This document shows positions 8,600 to 16,517 of a DNA stretch of 36,382 nt, in pieces. Within the stretch, counting starts at the first letter, position 1. Every line of letters starts with the position of its first letter. Position numbers and translations under genes: made by a program. This DNA is from an uncultured Methylococcaceae bacterium (GTDB lineage: Bacteria; Pseudomonadota; Gammaproteobacteria; Methylococcales; Methylomonadaceae), in NCBI GenBank assembly GCA_903927955.1, contig CAIYOW010000049.1:1-36382 (forward strand). The letters run 5' to 3'. The notes beneath the pieces were generated by a model that did no database searches, was not told where the DNA came from, and worked only from the letters and a program-made list of their open reading frames with translations.

Positions 8600-9828
8600 A
8601 GCCTATTGCGCTCGCCTACCTGATTAGCCGCTATCCGACGGTATCGCATACTTTTATCCTACGCGAAGTGCAACAATTGCGGGCGTTGGGCTTTCGCATT
8701 GATGCCGCCTCAATTAACCCGCCTGACCGCCCGCTGGTACAGCTGACCGCTGAAGAGCGCCAGGAAGCGGAGCGGACTTTTTATGTGAAACAACAAGGGG
8801 TCAAGGGTGCTGTCTGGGCATTGCTGAAAACCCTTTGCCAACGCCCACAGGGGGTCTGCAAGGCATTGTGGCAGGGTATCCGGCTAGGCGGCTGGGATGC
8901 CAAGCGCCAAGCGTTCCAGTTGTTCTATCTGGTGGAAGCAATACTGATCGGGCAATGGATGGCCCGTCATGGTTATCGTCACCTACATGTCCACTTCGCC
9001 ACGCCAGCCGCTTCGGTGGGGATGCTGGTAAAAACGGTGTTTGCGGTTGGCTTCTCCATCACCGTCCACGGCCCGGATGAATTTTATGATGCGCCGGGGC
9101 TTAACCTGCCACAAAAAATCACCGCCGCCGATTTTATCTGCTGCATTAGCCATTTTGCGCGTAGCCAGTTAATGAAATTGTCGCCGGTCAACGAGTGGGA
9201 TAAATTTGAACTTTGCCGCTTAGGTGTCGATCATAACCGTTTCCAAGCGATTGCCAGCCATAGCCCCGTTGCGGCTGATGCAATCAGCTTATTGTGTGTT
9301 GGGCGGTTGACACCTGCCAAAGGCCAGCATATTTTACTTAATGCCGTCCAGCTATTGCTGGTGCGGGGTTATCGGGTAAGTTTGACCTTGGTCGGCAATG
9401 GCCCTGACTTGGCTTCACTGCAGGCCCATGCGCAACATTTGCAAATTGCCCACGCGGTTGAGTTTGCCGGAGCACTCGATCAAGATCATCTGTTGCCTTA
9501 TTACCAACGTGCAGATATTTTTGTGCTGGCTAGCTTTGCCGAAGGATTGCCGGTGGTGTTGATGGAGGCGATGGCGATGGCTATCCCGTGCATCAGCACA
9601 CGCATTGCCGGTATTCCTGAATTGATAGATGATGGCATCAATGGCTTGCTGGTCGCCGCCTCTGACAGTGACGGATTAGCCGACGCTATCGCACGTCTTT
9701 GCGATAACCCCGCCCTGCGCCAACAATTGGCTTTAGCGGGTAGCCAATGCACACGCGAGCGTTACGACCTGCAACGCAATAGCCAACACCTTGGCAGTGT
9801 GCTGGACAAGCGCATGGGCAACCAATAG
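8596..9828 (+). CDS. Glycosyltransferase family 4, WcaL-like
   Basis: The product is a 410-residue GT-B glycosyltransferase. The N-terminus (LAYLISRYPTVSHTFILREV) matches the colanic-acid WcaL type of GT4 enzymes. The middle has HVHFATPAASVGMLVKTVF and ITVHGPDEFYD. The C-terminal donor domain has LLCVGRLTPAKGQHILL and FAEGLPVVLMEAMAMAIPCI (E-x7-E motif). It begins inside the previous gene's stop (ATGA), so the two GT4 genes are translationally coupled. It is inferred to add one sugar of the surface polysaccharide unit. The specific sugar cannot be predicted. Confidence 0.92.
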   Translation: MKPIALAYLISRYPTVSHTFILREVQQLRALGFRIDAASINPPDRPLVQLTAEERQEAERTFYVKQQGVKGAVWALLKTLCQRPQGVCKALWQGIRLGGWDAKRQAFQLFYLVEAILIGQWMARHGYRHLHVHFATPAASVGMLVKTVFAVGFSITVHGPDEFYDAPGLNLPQKITAADFICCISHFARSQLMKLSPVNEWDKFELCRLGVDHNRFQAIASHSPVAADAISLLCVGRLTPAKGQHILLNAVQLLLVRGYRVSLTLVGNGPDLASLQAHAQHLQIAHAVEFAGALDQDHLLPYYQRADIFVLASFAEGLPVVLMEAMAMAIPCISTRIAGIPELIDDGINGLLVAASDSDGLADAIARLCDNPALRQQLALAGSQCTRERYDLQRNSQHLGSVLDKRMGNQ

Positions 9829-9864
9829 CCCCATGATTCATTAACCGTTTAATTAAAAAGCTCT

Positions 9865-10419
9865 ATGAAAGTTCACGGTTCAACTAATGAGAATCCTAAG
9901 GATATTAGCTTCCTCGCTTTGCTCAAGGAAGATTTTATCACCCATGACAAAGACATTCTTGAGCAAGGCTTATGGGCGGTTGCCGTGCATCGGTTCGGCA
10001 ATTGGCGCATGGGCATAAAGCCTAAGTTATTGCGCGCCCCTTTGACCGTGCTGTATACCTTTCTGTTTAAATGGGTCGAATGGACTTGTGGCATTACCCT
10101 ACACTATACCGTAAAGTTGGGGCGTAGGGTTAGGATTTGGCATCACAGCGGCATGATTTTACATGCTGAATCCATCGGTGACGATGTGCATATCCGGCAT
10201 AACACCACAATGGGCATTGTCAGGATATTCCAAAATTTTGAATTGCCCGTCATAGAAGATAGGGTGGATATTGGCGCGGGCGTTTGCCTACTGGGGAAAA
10301 TCAGGATTGGGCATGACAGCATAATTGGGGCCAATGCCGTGGTTTTGAAGGATATACCGCCTTTTTCGGTCGCCGTTGGCAATCCTGCCAAAGTTATAAA
10401 AACGGTCAATAAAGGCTAA
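9865..10419 (+). CDS. Hexapeptide-repeat acetyltransferase (serine acetyltransferase-like, polysaccharide type)
   Basis: The product is 184 residues. An N-terminal helical part (KEDFITHDKDILEQGLWAVA) is followed by a left-handed beta-helix built from hexapeptide repeats (IGDDVHIRHNTTMGIV, VDIGAGVCLLGKIRIGHDSIIGANAVVL). It ends with FSVAVGNPAKVIK, the usual cap of trimeric acyltransferases. Members of this CysE-related group that sit in exopolysaccharide operons are thought to acetylate sugars. It follows the GT4 gene after 36 bases with no clear ribosome site. A true cysE is present elsewhere in the window (14835), so this copy is unlikely to be the cysteine-pathway enzyme. Confidence 0.88.
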   Translation: MKVHGSTNENPKDISFLALLKEDFITHDKDILEQGLWAVAVHRFGNWRMGIKPKLLRAPLTVLYTFLFKWVEWTCGITLHYTVKLGRRVRIWHHSGMILHAESIGDDVHIRHNTTMGIVRIFQNFELPVIEDRVDIGAGVCLLGKIRIGHDSIIGANAVVLKDIPPFSVAVGNPAKVIKTVNKG

Positions 10420-10445
10420 TTTTCCGCGTCATAAGCAAAAAGCAG

Positions 10446-10667
10446 CTAGCGTCTGTTTTTAAAATAATACCAAATCCCACCTACCCCAATTATCCCAACA
10501 AGGAGTGTTAGCGGCAGTGGCATGGCGTGGAACAATTTGAAAATGACACCGTAAATCAAGCCGTGGATAAGGCTAGATACAATCATCTTTTCAATATGCT
10601 CCAAGCTAAGGCCGTGGGCAGTAGACAGGGCTATTTGAGAGAGTATATTGGCTAAATTAATGGACAC
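10446..10667 (-). CDS. Small hydrophobic membrane protein, unknown function
   Basis: The product is 73 residues starting with GTG at 10667. An AAGGGA ribosome site lies about 9 bases upstream. One strongly hydrophobic stretch (LPLTLLVGIIGVGGIWYYF) ends in a basic tail KNRR, which suggests a cytoplasmic C-terminus. An earlier amphipathic segment (IVSSLIHGLIYGVIFKLFHAM) may be a second membrane helix. I do not recognise the family. It converges on the acetyltransferase gene with a 26-base gap. The good ribosome site and protein-like composition make it more likely real than not. Confidence 0.6.
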   Translation of the reverse strand: MSINLANILSQIALSTAHGLSLEHIEKMIVSSLIHGLIYGVIFKLFHAMPLPLTLLVGIIGVGGIWYYFKNRR

Positions 10668-10802
10668 TGGCAGATTCCCTTAACGGTATTTTAGGCAAAA
10701 ACAAATTTAAATGCGCTGGTGCATCAATCACAACGTAAGACTTAGGCCTGTCCCCGGCGTGTGCGCTAAAAAGCCCGGTAGGGTTGTTTGGTGGGGCATC
10801 TG

Positions 10803-10958
10803 ATGGCGTGGTTAGGTCATCATGCGCCAGGCTGGGCAATGACAGCAGAACTTGCTGACACGCATAGCAAGGGTGTGGACAGTATTGCGCTTATGCTAAA
10901 TCCCGACGTTTCCAAGCATTATGAATGCCTATCAGACCAAAGGCGCATCGGCTTCTAG
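10803..10958 (+). CDS. Possible small ORF or gene remnant, unknown
   Basis: An ATG at 10803 opens 51 codons ending at TAG 10958. The product has a protein-like composition (MTAELADTHSKGVD, MLNPDVSKHYECLSDQRR) but no recognised domain. The frame is open upstream only to a stop at 10779. No ribosome site is visible. It may be a decayed fragment of a longer gene. Confidence 0.22.
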   Translation: MAWLGHHAPGWAMTAELADTHSKGVDSIALMLNPDVSKHYECLSDQRRIGF

Positions 10959-10983
10959 GATACAGGGAAACCGTGATAAAGAC

Positions 10984-11012
10984 CCCTCCGACATAATTTA
11001 AATGTCGGAGGG
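10984..11012 (-). terminator. Hairpin terminator of the small membrane protein gene at 11020
   Basis: CCCTCCGACAT and ATGTCGGAGGG form a perfect 11-bp stem with the 7-base loop AATTTAA, starting 8 bases past the stop codon. Read on the minus strand it is followed by GTCTTTAT, a weak T-run, so it is likely a terminator or at least a 3' stabilising hairpin. Confidence 0.7.
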
Positions 11013-11019
11013 ACTGGTA

Positions 11020-11229
11020 TTATTTACCTGATTTTTGTTCTTCAGTTGCGTTGTTGCTAGTTTTTCTTTTTTCTAAGTTAGAAAAGGTTTCGGTTTGCAA
11101 CTGTTGTACTGCACCGCTTTCCAAATGGGCAGATTTTTCGCTTTTCAGGAAGAATACAACAACAAGCATGCCTACGATGCAGGCGCCGACGATAAACCAC
11201 ATGTTATCTTTTTCTTTAACTTCAGACAT
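11020..11229 (-). CDS. Small single-pass membrane protein, unknown function
   Basis: The product is 69 residues. A short charged N-terminus (MSEVKEKDN) precedes one membrane helix (MWFIVGACIVGMLVVVFFL, about residues 10-28). The tail is hydrophilic and rich in Gln, Glu, Lys and Ser. The ribosome site AGAGAGGAT sits about 7 bases before the ATG, and a strong hairpin follows the stop. The family is unrecognised; the layout resembles small membrane modulators or stress proteins, but no role can be assigned. A 7-bp hairpin lies in its 5' leader. Confidence 0.75.
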   Translation of the reverse strand: MSEVKEKDNMWFIVGACIVGMLVVVFFLKSEKSAHLESGAVQQLQTETFSNLEKRKTSNNATEEQKSGK

Positions 11230-11580
11230 TTTTATATCCTCTCTGGTTATTGTAAATAATAGTTATCCCCCTTTTCCTCTAAAGGGGCAGCCCACTCAGT
11301 GTATGAGCCGGTTGTTTTATTGAATCGAAACAACGGTGTGATTTTTAACATGGGAATGGGTATCTGGTCAAGTTTTGCTTGGTATTTTTACTTCCCTTGC
11401 CTTAACCAGCCAAGCAATTTAAAGCTAACCCGCCATTTTTAAAAACAAATGTCACTGATATGTGGTTGCCCGAATGATAGCATTAGGAGTAATTTGGCTA
11501 TCGCTGTTTTTGGTAAACAATAATGATTAATTTATGCCATTGGTCAATATTGATAAACACTCGCCCCAATGCCCCCCTCC
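11230..11580. other. Gene-poor AT-rich stretch between the small protein gene and the ABC ATPase
   Basis: It holds the leader of the small membrane protein, including the hairpin at 11268-11287. A second imperfect stem (GTTGTTTT with GAAACAAC) lies near 11311-11335. The open frame at 11523 continues into antisense of the ABC gene and is not supported. I see no RNA gene. Confidence 0.5.
11268..11287 (-). promoter_or_regulatory. Leader hairpin upstream of the small membrane protein
   Basis: CCCCTTT (11268-11274) and AAAGGGG (11281-11287) form a perfect 7-bp stem with a 6-base loop, about 39 bases before the start codon at 11229. It could affect mRNA stability or translation; no specific riboswitch class is recognised. 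Confidence 0.35.
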
Positions 11581-13206
11581 TTAGCGGACAGGCATCCGCG
11601 GAGCTGATAACAGCAATTTTTGTGTGTAGGCATGTTGCGGCCTATTTAGGACTTGTCCTGCCTCGCCCTGCTCGACTATTTTGCCTTGGTACATCACCGC
11701 CACCTCATCAGCCATTTCTGCGACCACTGCCAAATCGTGGGTGATAAACAAGTAGCTGATGCTTTGTTGCTGTTGCAAGGTTTTCAGTAAGTGGATAATT
11801 TGTGCCTGCACTGACACATCCAGTGCACTGGTGGGTTCGTCACAAACAATCAGCTTAGGTTCGACCGCCAAGGCGCGGGCAATACAGATGCGTTGCCGCT
11901 GACCGCCGGAAAACTCATGGGGATAACATAACGCCGATGCTTCGGGCAAGCCAACCTGCTTAAGCAGTGCCAATACCCGGTCATTACGCGCTGCGGCGGA
12001 CAAGTCCGGGCGTAAAGCGCACAAGCCTTCGGCAATAATGTCGCCAACCAATAGGCGCGGGTTCATGGAAGAAAAGGGGTCTTGGAAAATTATTTGCAGT
12101 TTGCGGCGGTGCTGCTGCAACGCCTTACCTGACATTTTGCCCAATTCAATCCCATCGACCAAGACACGGCCGCTGCTGGGCAATAAATTCAACAAACTTT
12201 TGCCTAACGTGGTTTTGCCGCAACCGGACTCGCCAACCAAAGCCAAAGTTTTGCCCGGGGCAATGCTAAAACTGACCCCGTCAACCGCACGGACATAATC
12301 GACAATGCGCTTGAACAGGCCTTTGCGGACGGGGTAGTAAACCTTGTAATTCTCCACCTGCAACAACGGTATCACTGGCGGCTGTAACATGTCTTTTCCG
12401 CCGCGTTTCCCTGCATTGGCAAGGCAAGGCAAGGCATTGAGCAATTGTTGCGTATAGGGGTGCTGAGGCGCGTCAAAAACGGCTTGGGCTGTGCCCGCCT
12501 CGACAATTTTACCGCGCCGCATCACCGCCACCCGATCCGCTAAGGTGGACACTAAAGCCAAGTCATGGCTGATTAACCATAGAGCCATGCCGGTCTGTTG
12601 CTGAAGGCTTTTCAGCAGCGCCAATATTTGCGCTTGGATGGTCACGTCCAGCGACGTGGTGGGCTCATCGGCAATCAGCAAATCGGGTTCCGCTGCCAAG
12701 GCAATGGCTATCATCACTCGCTGGCGCTGACCGCCTGACAGTTGATGGGGATAATCATGGTAGCGCTTGCCAGGCTGTGGAATTTCAACCTGCGCCAGTA
12801 ATTCCAGCACGCGCTGCCGGACTGCTCGGGTTGGCAATGAAAAATGCTGGGTAATGGCTTCAGCAATTTGCGCCCCAATGGTCATCACTGGATTTAATGA
12901 CGACATCGAATCCTGAAACACTAAGCCAATGCGCCTGCCACGAATTCTGCACATAGCCTGTTCCGATTGCTTCAGCAAATCTTGCCCACCCAAGGCGATG
13001 GTTTGGGCGGTCAGGCTGGCATTGGCGGGCAATAGCCGTAGCACCGATAAGGCCGTAATTGATTTGCCGGAACCCGATTCACCCACCAAAGCAAAAGTTT
13101 CGCCCGGATAAATGGCAAAGCTGATACCGTCCACAACGTTGTTGTGTTGCGTGTTAAAAGCAACTGACAGCTGTTCTACCGACAACAAGGGGGTATGGGA
13201 GACCAT
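11581..13206 (-). CDS. yejF: Duplicated ABC transporter ATPase, oligopeptide type (YejF-like)
   Basis: The product is 541 residues with two complete nucleotide-binding domains. The first has Walker A GESGSGKS, signature LSGGQRQR and Walker [10 protein letters not shown]. The second (from about residue 270) has [17 protein letters not shown] and LIVCDEPTS. This tandem layout is the YejF/DppD-DppF fusion type that energises import of peptides (microcin C and related peptides for Yej). The periplasmic binding protein and permeases (YejA, YejB, YejE) are not next to it, so it is an orphan ATPase here and the exact substrate is uncertain. It starts 12 bases after the end of suhB on the same strand, suggesting co-transcription. 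The ribosome site is poor. Confidence 0.9.
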   Translation of the reverse strand: MVSHTPLLSVEQLSVAFNTQHNNVVDGISFAIYPGETFALVGESGSGKSITALSVLRLLPANASLTAQTIALGGQDLLKQSEQAMCRIRGRRIGLVFQDSMSSLNPVMTIGAQIAEAITQHFSLPTRAVRQRVLELLAQVEIPQPGKRYHDYPHQLSGGQRQRVMIAIALAAEPDLLIADEPTTSLDVTIQAQILALLKSLQQQTGMALWLISHDLALVSTLADRVAVMRRGKIVEAGTAQAVFDAPQHPYTQQLLNALPCLANAGKRGGKDMLQPPVIPLLQVENYKVYYPVRKGLFKRIVDYVRAVDGVSFSIAPGKTLALVGESGCGKTTLGKSLLNLLPSSGRVLVDGIELGKMSGKALQQHRRKLQIIFQDPFSSMNPRLLVGDIIAEGLCALRPDLSAAARNDRVLALLKQVGLPEASALCYPHEFSGGQRQRICIARALAVEPKLIVCDEPTSALDVSVQAQIIHLLKTLQQQQSISYLFITHDLAVVAEMADEVAVMYQGKIVEQGEAGQVLNRPQHAYTQKLLLSAPRMPVR

Positions 13207-13218
13207 AGTTCAATGGGG

Positions 13219-14013
13219 TTACTTTAGGGCATCCGTCACATGCGGTGCAATCAGTTGGTACATCAGCTGATGCATTTTTGGGCTTCCGGCAATCACGTTG
13301 CCAGATTGCATGTATTGGTCATTAAAAGAAAAATCTGTCACCACGCCACCGGCTTCCTTAATCAGCAAAATGCCAGCCGCCATATCCCACTCCATCACAC
13401 CTATTTCCCAAAAACCATCCAAGCGGCCTGCTGCAACATAAGCCAAGTCTAAGGCCGCCGCGCCAGCACGGCGAATGCCTGCGCATTCGGTGGTCAAGGC
13501 ACGGAACATGCCTGTGTAGGCATCCAGATGGGTATCGGTCTTAAACGGGAAACCCGTACCAATCAAAGCACCTTTTAAGGTGAGTTGCTGAGTGACCCGC
13601 AATCGGCGGCTATTGAGCATGGCCCCGCCGCCACGTTTGGCAGTGAACAGTTCATCACGCATCGGGTCGTAGATCACCGCGACTTCCAAGCGACCTTTGT
13701 ATTTTAAGGCAATGGACACGGCCCACTGTGGAAAACCATGCAAAAAGTTGGTGGTGCCATCCAATGGATCAATGACCCAAGTAAAGTCATTGCCAGCGTG
13801 TTGCCCGCTTTCTTCCGCCAAAATGGCATGTTCCGGGTAAGCGGTCTTAATGATGTGGATAATCTCCCGCTCCGCCATACGATCCACTTCACTGGCGTAA
13901 TCGTTGCGTCCTTTTTGGTCAATGCGCAACTGCCCGACATCATCGGATGTTCGCAAGATCAAATCACCCGCGCTTCTTGCTGCGCGGATGGCTATGTTTA
14001 ACATGGGCTGCAT
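13219..14013 (-). CDS. suhB: Inositol-1-monophosphatase family protein SuhB
   Basis: The product is 264 residues, the normal length. It begins MQPMLNIAIRAARSAG, nearly the same as the E. coli SuhB start, so ATG 14013 is chosen; the long open extension upstream would run antisense into trmJ and is rejected. Metal and substrate motifs are AEESG, WVIDPLDGTTNFLHGFP and the C-terminal VMEWDMAAGILLIKEAGG. It hydrolyses inositol phosphates in vitro. In enterobacteria SuhB also joins the rRNA antitermination complex with NusA and related factors. The gene is divergent from trmJ across 87 bases. Confidence 0.96.
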   Translation of the reverse strand: MQPMLNIAIRAARSAGDLILRTSDDVGQLRIDQKGRNDYASEVDRMAEREIIHIIKTAYPEHAILAEESGQHAGNDFTWVIDPLDGTTNFLHGFPQWAVSIALKYKGRLEVAVIYDPMRDELFTAKRGGGAMLNSRRLRVTQQLTLKGALIGTGFPFKTDTHLDAYTGMFRALTTECAGIRRAGAAALDLAYVAAGRLDGFWEIGVMEWDMAAGILLIKEAGGVVTDFSFNDQYMQSGNVIAGSPKMHQLMYQLIAPHVTDALK

Positions 14014-14100
14014 AGGGTAATTCTTTAAATATATGTAGAAAACATCATAGCATAGCAAATCTTTTGTTAGAATTTCGGCTTTTTTCCAGGAACTTCGTCC

Positions 14101-14832
14101 TTGCTGTCGCATATTAAAATCGTATTGGTGGAAACCACCCACCCCGGCAATATTGGCGCGGTCGCCCGCGCCATGAAAAATATGTCGCTGGCGCACCTGT
14201 GTTTGGTGTCGCCTAAAACTTTTCCCTGTGCAGAAGCCACTTCGCGGGCCGCCGGTTCTGATGATATTTTGGCCAACGCGCAAGTGTGCGCCACTCTGCA
14301 AGAAGCGATTGCCGATTGCCAATTGGTTATCGGTAGCAGTGCGCGTTGCCGTACCATCAGCTGGCCAGAATTGTCGCCTAGGGAATGTGCCGAAAAAGTG
14401 GTTGTCCATGAACCTAGGCAAAAAGTCGCCATTTTATTTGGTCGGGAAAATTCCGGCTTGAAAAACCATGAAATAGACTTATGTCATTATTTGCTCAGAA
14501 TCCCCTGCAATAGCCAATACAGCTCGCTGAACATTGCCGCCGCCGTGCAAGTGGTTTGTTATGAGCTGTTTGTCGCCACCGGCAGCCAGCTACCGCCACC
14601 GGTGGGCGATAAGCACGACAGCCCATTGGCCTCAGCCGCGCAAATGGAATCGTTTTACCAGCACTTGTACCAAGCATTATGCGACATCGGTTTTATTTCC
14701 CAACCTGAAAAATCCAAATCGATCATGCGCCGCTTACGACGGATTTATAACCGTATCCAGCTGGACACTAAAGAGCTGGACATACTGAGGGGCATTCTAA
14801 GAATGTCCCAAGACCACCAAAAGGGCCAATAA
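14101..14832 (+). CDS. trmJ: tRNA (cytidine/uridine-32-2'-O)-methyltransferase TrmJ
   Basis: The product is a 243-residue SPOUT methyltransferase that methylates the 2'-O of nucleotide 32 in the tRNA anticodon loop. The N-terminus [22 protein letters not shown] matches E. coli TrmJ. The SAM-binding trefoil-knot motifs are LFGRENSGL and [15 protein letters not shown], followed by the C-terminal helical extension typical of TrmJ. The start is TTG at 14101, because the homologous N-terminus begins exactly there and AGGAA lies about 11 bases upstream. cysE starts 2 bases after its stop, so the two form an operon. Confidence 0.95.
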   Translation: MLSHIKIVLVETTHPGNIGAVARAMKNMSLAHLCLVSPKTFPCAEATSRAAGSDDILANAQVCATLQEAIADCQLVIGSSARCRTISWPELSPRECAEKVVVHEPRQKVAILFGRENSGLKNHEIDLCHYLLRIPCNSQYSSLNIAAAVQVVCYELFVATGSQLPPPVGDKHDSPLASAAQMESFYQHLYQALCDIGFISQPEKSKSIMRRLRRIYNRIQLDTKELDILRGILRMSQDHQKGQ

Positions 14833-14834
14833 AC

Positions 14835-15605
14835 ATGCTGGACCACTTGAAAGAAGACATCGCCTGTGTGTTTGCCCGCGATCCTGCTGCACAATCGGTA
14901 TTTGAGGTGATCACCACTTACCCGGGTGTCCATGCCCTGCTCATCCACCGTCTGAGCCATAGTTGTTGGCAAGCGGGCTGGAAATGGCTGGCACGCTTTA
15001 TGTCGTTCCTAAACCGCTGGCTGACCGGCATTGAAATCCATCCCGGCGCGGTGATTGGCAGGCGCTTTTTTATTGACCACGGCATGGGCGTGGTCATTGG
15101 TGAAACCGCAGTGATTGGCGACGATTGCACCTTGTATCATGGGGTAACTTTAGGCGGTACCAGTTGGAACAAAGGCAAACGCCACCCCACCTTGCATAAC
15201 GGCGTGGTGGTCGGTGCCGGCGCCAAAATCTTGGGGCCCATTGAAATTGGCGCGGGTGCACGGGTAGGTTCAAATTCAGTGGTGTTAAAGCCGGTGCCTG
15301 TAGGGGCAACGGTGGTTGGCATACCCGCGCATATTGTCGATGGCAAGAAAAAATCCGATCCTGCCGGACTGCACAGCTTGGCCCATAAAATAGGCTTTGA
15401 GGCATACGGCACATCCAACGACCTACCCGACCCCATTGCCTATGCAATTAACCAGATGCTCGACCATATCAACAGCCAAGACCAACAAATCGCCTTGATG
15501 CAGCAAGCTTTGGCAAGGCGGGGCATCGATTGCAGCAATACCCAAATTGTCAACTTAGACGGCTGCAAAATTGCGGATGATTATGCCAAGTCGGCAAGAT
15601 CATAA
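14835..15605 (+). CDS. cysE: Serine O-acetyltransferase
   Basis: The product is 256 residues. It transfers acetyl from acetyl-CoA to serine, the first committed step of cysteine synthesis. A short N-terminal helical domain leads to the left-handed beta-helix: [40 protein letters not shown], then [20 protein letters not shown] and GIPAHIV. The two conserved active-site histidines are in DHGMG and LYHGVTLGG. It is the shorter EpsC-type serine acetyltransferase, with a C-terminal extension of about 80 residues carrying a helical segment ([19 protein letters not shown]). It follows trmJ with a 2-base gap. Confidence 0.95.
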   Translation: MLDHLKEDIACVFARDPAAQSVFEVITTYPGVHALLIHRLSHSCWQAGWKWLARFMSFLNRWLTGIEIHPGAVIGRRFFIDHGMGVVIGETAVIGDDCTLYHGVTLGGTSWNKGKRHPTLHNGVVVGAGAKILGPIEIGAGARVGSNSVVLKPVPVGATVVGIPAHIVDGKKKSDPAGLHSLAHKIGFEAYGTSNDLPDPIAYAINQMLDHINSQDQQIALMQQALARRGIDCSNTQIVNLDGCKIADDYAKSARS

Positions 15606-15625
15606 TGGATTGCCGATATGACCGG

Positions 15626-15687
15626 CTTCGGCTATGCTCAGCCAACGCGCTTAAGCTGGGCCATGCGTTCCCTGAGCGCAACCGAAG
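15626..15687. repeat. Dispersed palindromic repeat (CTTCGG...CCGAAG type)
   Basis: The left arm CTTCGGCTATGCTCAG (15626-15641) and right arm CTGAGCGCAACCGAAG (15672-15687) pair at 13 of 16 positions around a 30-base spacer. Palindromes with ends of the CTTCGRCTRYGCTCAG / CTGAGCGYAGYCGAAG kind are scattered in many bacterial genomes as small non-coding repeats. It lies just after cysE. A 78-codon frame reading through it is probably not a gene. Confidence 0.6.
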
Positions 15688-15787
15688 GACAATCCGCCAA
15701 ATACCACTGGGCAAATAATGGTAGGGCATCACAACACATTAGCCTTGCCGCTTTATTTAATTTTCCAGCAATGTTAAAGTTATTGCC

Positions 15788-15793
15788 TATAAA
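15788..15793 (+). promoter_or_regulatory. Possible -10 box upstream of sodB
   Basis: TATAAA lies 72 bases before the sodB start, preceded by TTGCC in the TGn-like position. No good -35 box is seen 16-18 bases upstream. If used, the transcript would include the hairpin at 15798-15825. Confidence 0.3.
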
Positions 15794-15797
15794 ATCA

Positions 15798-15825
15798 CTG
15801 GGTTTAATGCCCAGCTGGTTTTTTT
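15798..15825 (+). terminator. Hairpin with T-run in the cysE-sodB gap
   Basis: CTGGG (15798-15802) and CCCAG (15810-15814) form a 5-bp stem, followed after CTGG by seven T residues. It reads as a modest rho-independent terminator on the plus strand. It may end transcription from cysE, or act as an attenuator if sodB is transcribed from the TATAAA box before it. Confidence 0.5.
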
Positions 15826-15864
15826 ATGCAATAAACTTAATTTCAACAACCTAGGATTATCAAA

Positions 15865-16446
15865 ATGGCTTTCGAACTTCCCGCATTACCTTATGCCAAA
15901 AACAGATTGGTACCCCATATCTCTGAAGAAACGTTGGAATACCATTACGGCAAGCATCACCAAACCTATGTAACCAACCTGAACAATTTAGTGCCGGGCA
16001 CTGAGTTTGAAGGTTTGTCTTTGGAAGAAATCATCCTGAAATCTTCTGGCGGCATTTTCAACAACGCTGCCCAAGTCTGGAACCACACTTTCTACTGGAA
16101 CAGCTTAGCTCCTAGCGCGGGCGGTGCACCGACTGGCGCATTGGCTGAAGCGATTGATGCCAAATTTGGTTCGTTTGAAAACTTCAAAGCCGAATTCACC
16201 AAATGTGCCGTGACCACTTTTGGTTCTGGTTGGGCTTGGTTGGTCAAAAATGCTGATGGTTCTTTAGATTTGGTCAGCACCAGCAACGCAGCTTGCCCAT
16301 TGACCACCGGTCAAAAACCTTTGTTGACTTGCGATGTTTGGGAACATGCCTATTACATCGACTACCGCAATGCCCGCCCTGCTTATTTGGAAGCATTCTG
16401 GGCCTTGGTCAACTGGGATTTTGCCGCAGCCAATTTCGCTGAGTAA
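15865..16446 (+). CDS. sodB: Superoxide dismutase, iron type
   Basis: The product is 193 residues, the usual length, without signal peptide, so cytoplasmic. It converts superoxide to oxygen and hydrogen peroxide. Metal ligands are visible in [13 protein letters not shown] (His), [12 protein letters not shown] (His) and [13 protein letters not shown] (Asp and His). [12 protein letters not shown] and FGSGWAWLV are typical of Fe-SODs. The start is supported by AGGAT about 8 bases upstream. It appears monocistronic: a hairpin with T-run precedes it and a strong terminator follows 20 bases after the stop. Confidence 0.97.
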   Translation: MAFELPALPYAKNRLVPHISEETLEYHYGKHHQTYVTNLNNLVPGTEFEGLSLEEIILKSSGGIFNNAAQVWNHTFYWNSLAPSAGGAPTGALAEAIDAKFGSFENFKAEFTKCAVTTFGSGWAWLVKNADGSLDLVSTSNAACPLTTGQKPLLTCDVWEHAYYIDYRNARPAYLEAFWALVNWDFAAANFAE

Positions 16447-16465
16447 TTTCGCACCATCCTTTACC

Positions 16466-16505
16466 AAAAAAGCCTTCCCAGCCCTAGGCTACGGAAGGCT
16501 TTTTT
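16466..16505 (+). terminator. Strong rho-independent terminator of sodB
   Basis: AAAAAAGCCTTCC (16466-16478) and GGAAGGCTTTTTT (16493-16505) form a perfect 13-bp stem ending in a T-run. The 14-base loop can itself fold (AGCC/GGCT). The A-run and T-run make it likely to work in both directions. Its T-run ends 2 bases before the ribosome site of the next gene. Confidence 0.92.
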
Positions 16506-16507
16506 AT

Positions 16508-16511
16508 GGAG
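16508..16511 (+). promoter_or_regulatory. Ribosome binding site deciding the SDR start
   Basis: GGAG lies 6 bases before ATG 16518. An in-frame ATG at 16506 overlaps the GGAG and would be without a ribosome site. Confidence 0.7.
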
Positions 16512-16517
16512 AAAGCT

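Larger units (their letters stand above)
10668..11019. other. Gene-poor stretch
   Basis: This stretch holds the upstream region of the small membrane protein, one possible 51-codon plus-strand frame (10803-10958) and the terminator hairpin at 10984-11012. A 60-codon minus frame beginning at TTG 10839 has no ribosome site and is not accepted. No RNA gene is recognised. Confidence 0.5.

Noticed and set aside
10657-10839. 60-codon minus-strand frame upstream of the small membrane protein
   Set aside because: It starts at TTG without a ribosome site, and its product has no recognisable features beyond random composition.
13219-14421. A 400-codon reading of suhB with a long N-terminal extension
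   Set aside because: The extension runs antisense through the start of trmJ and has no ribosome site; the SuhB family start MxPMLNIA is at 14013.
15618-15854. 78-codon frame between cysE and sodB
   Set aside because: It reads through the dispersed palindrome and the hairpin with T-run, and has no ribosome site.
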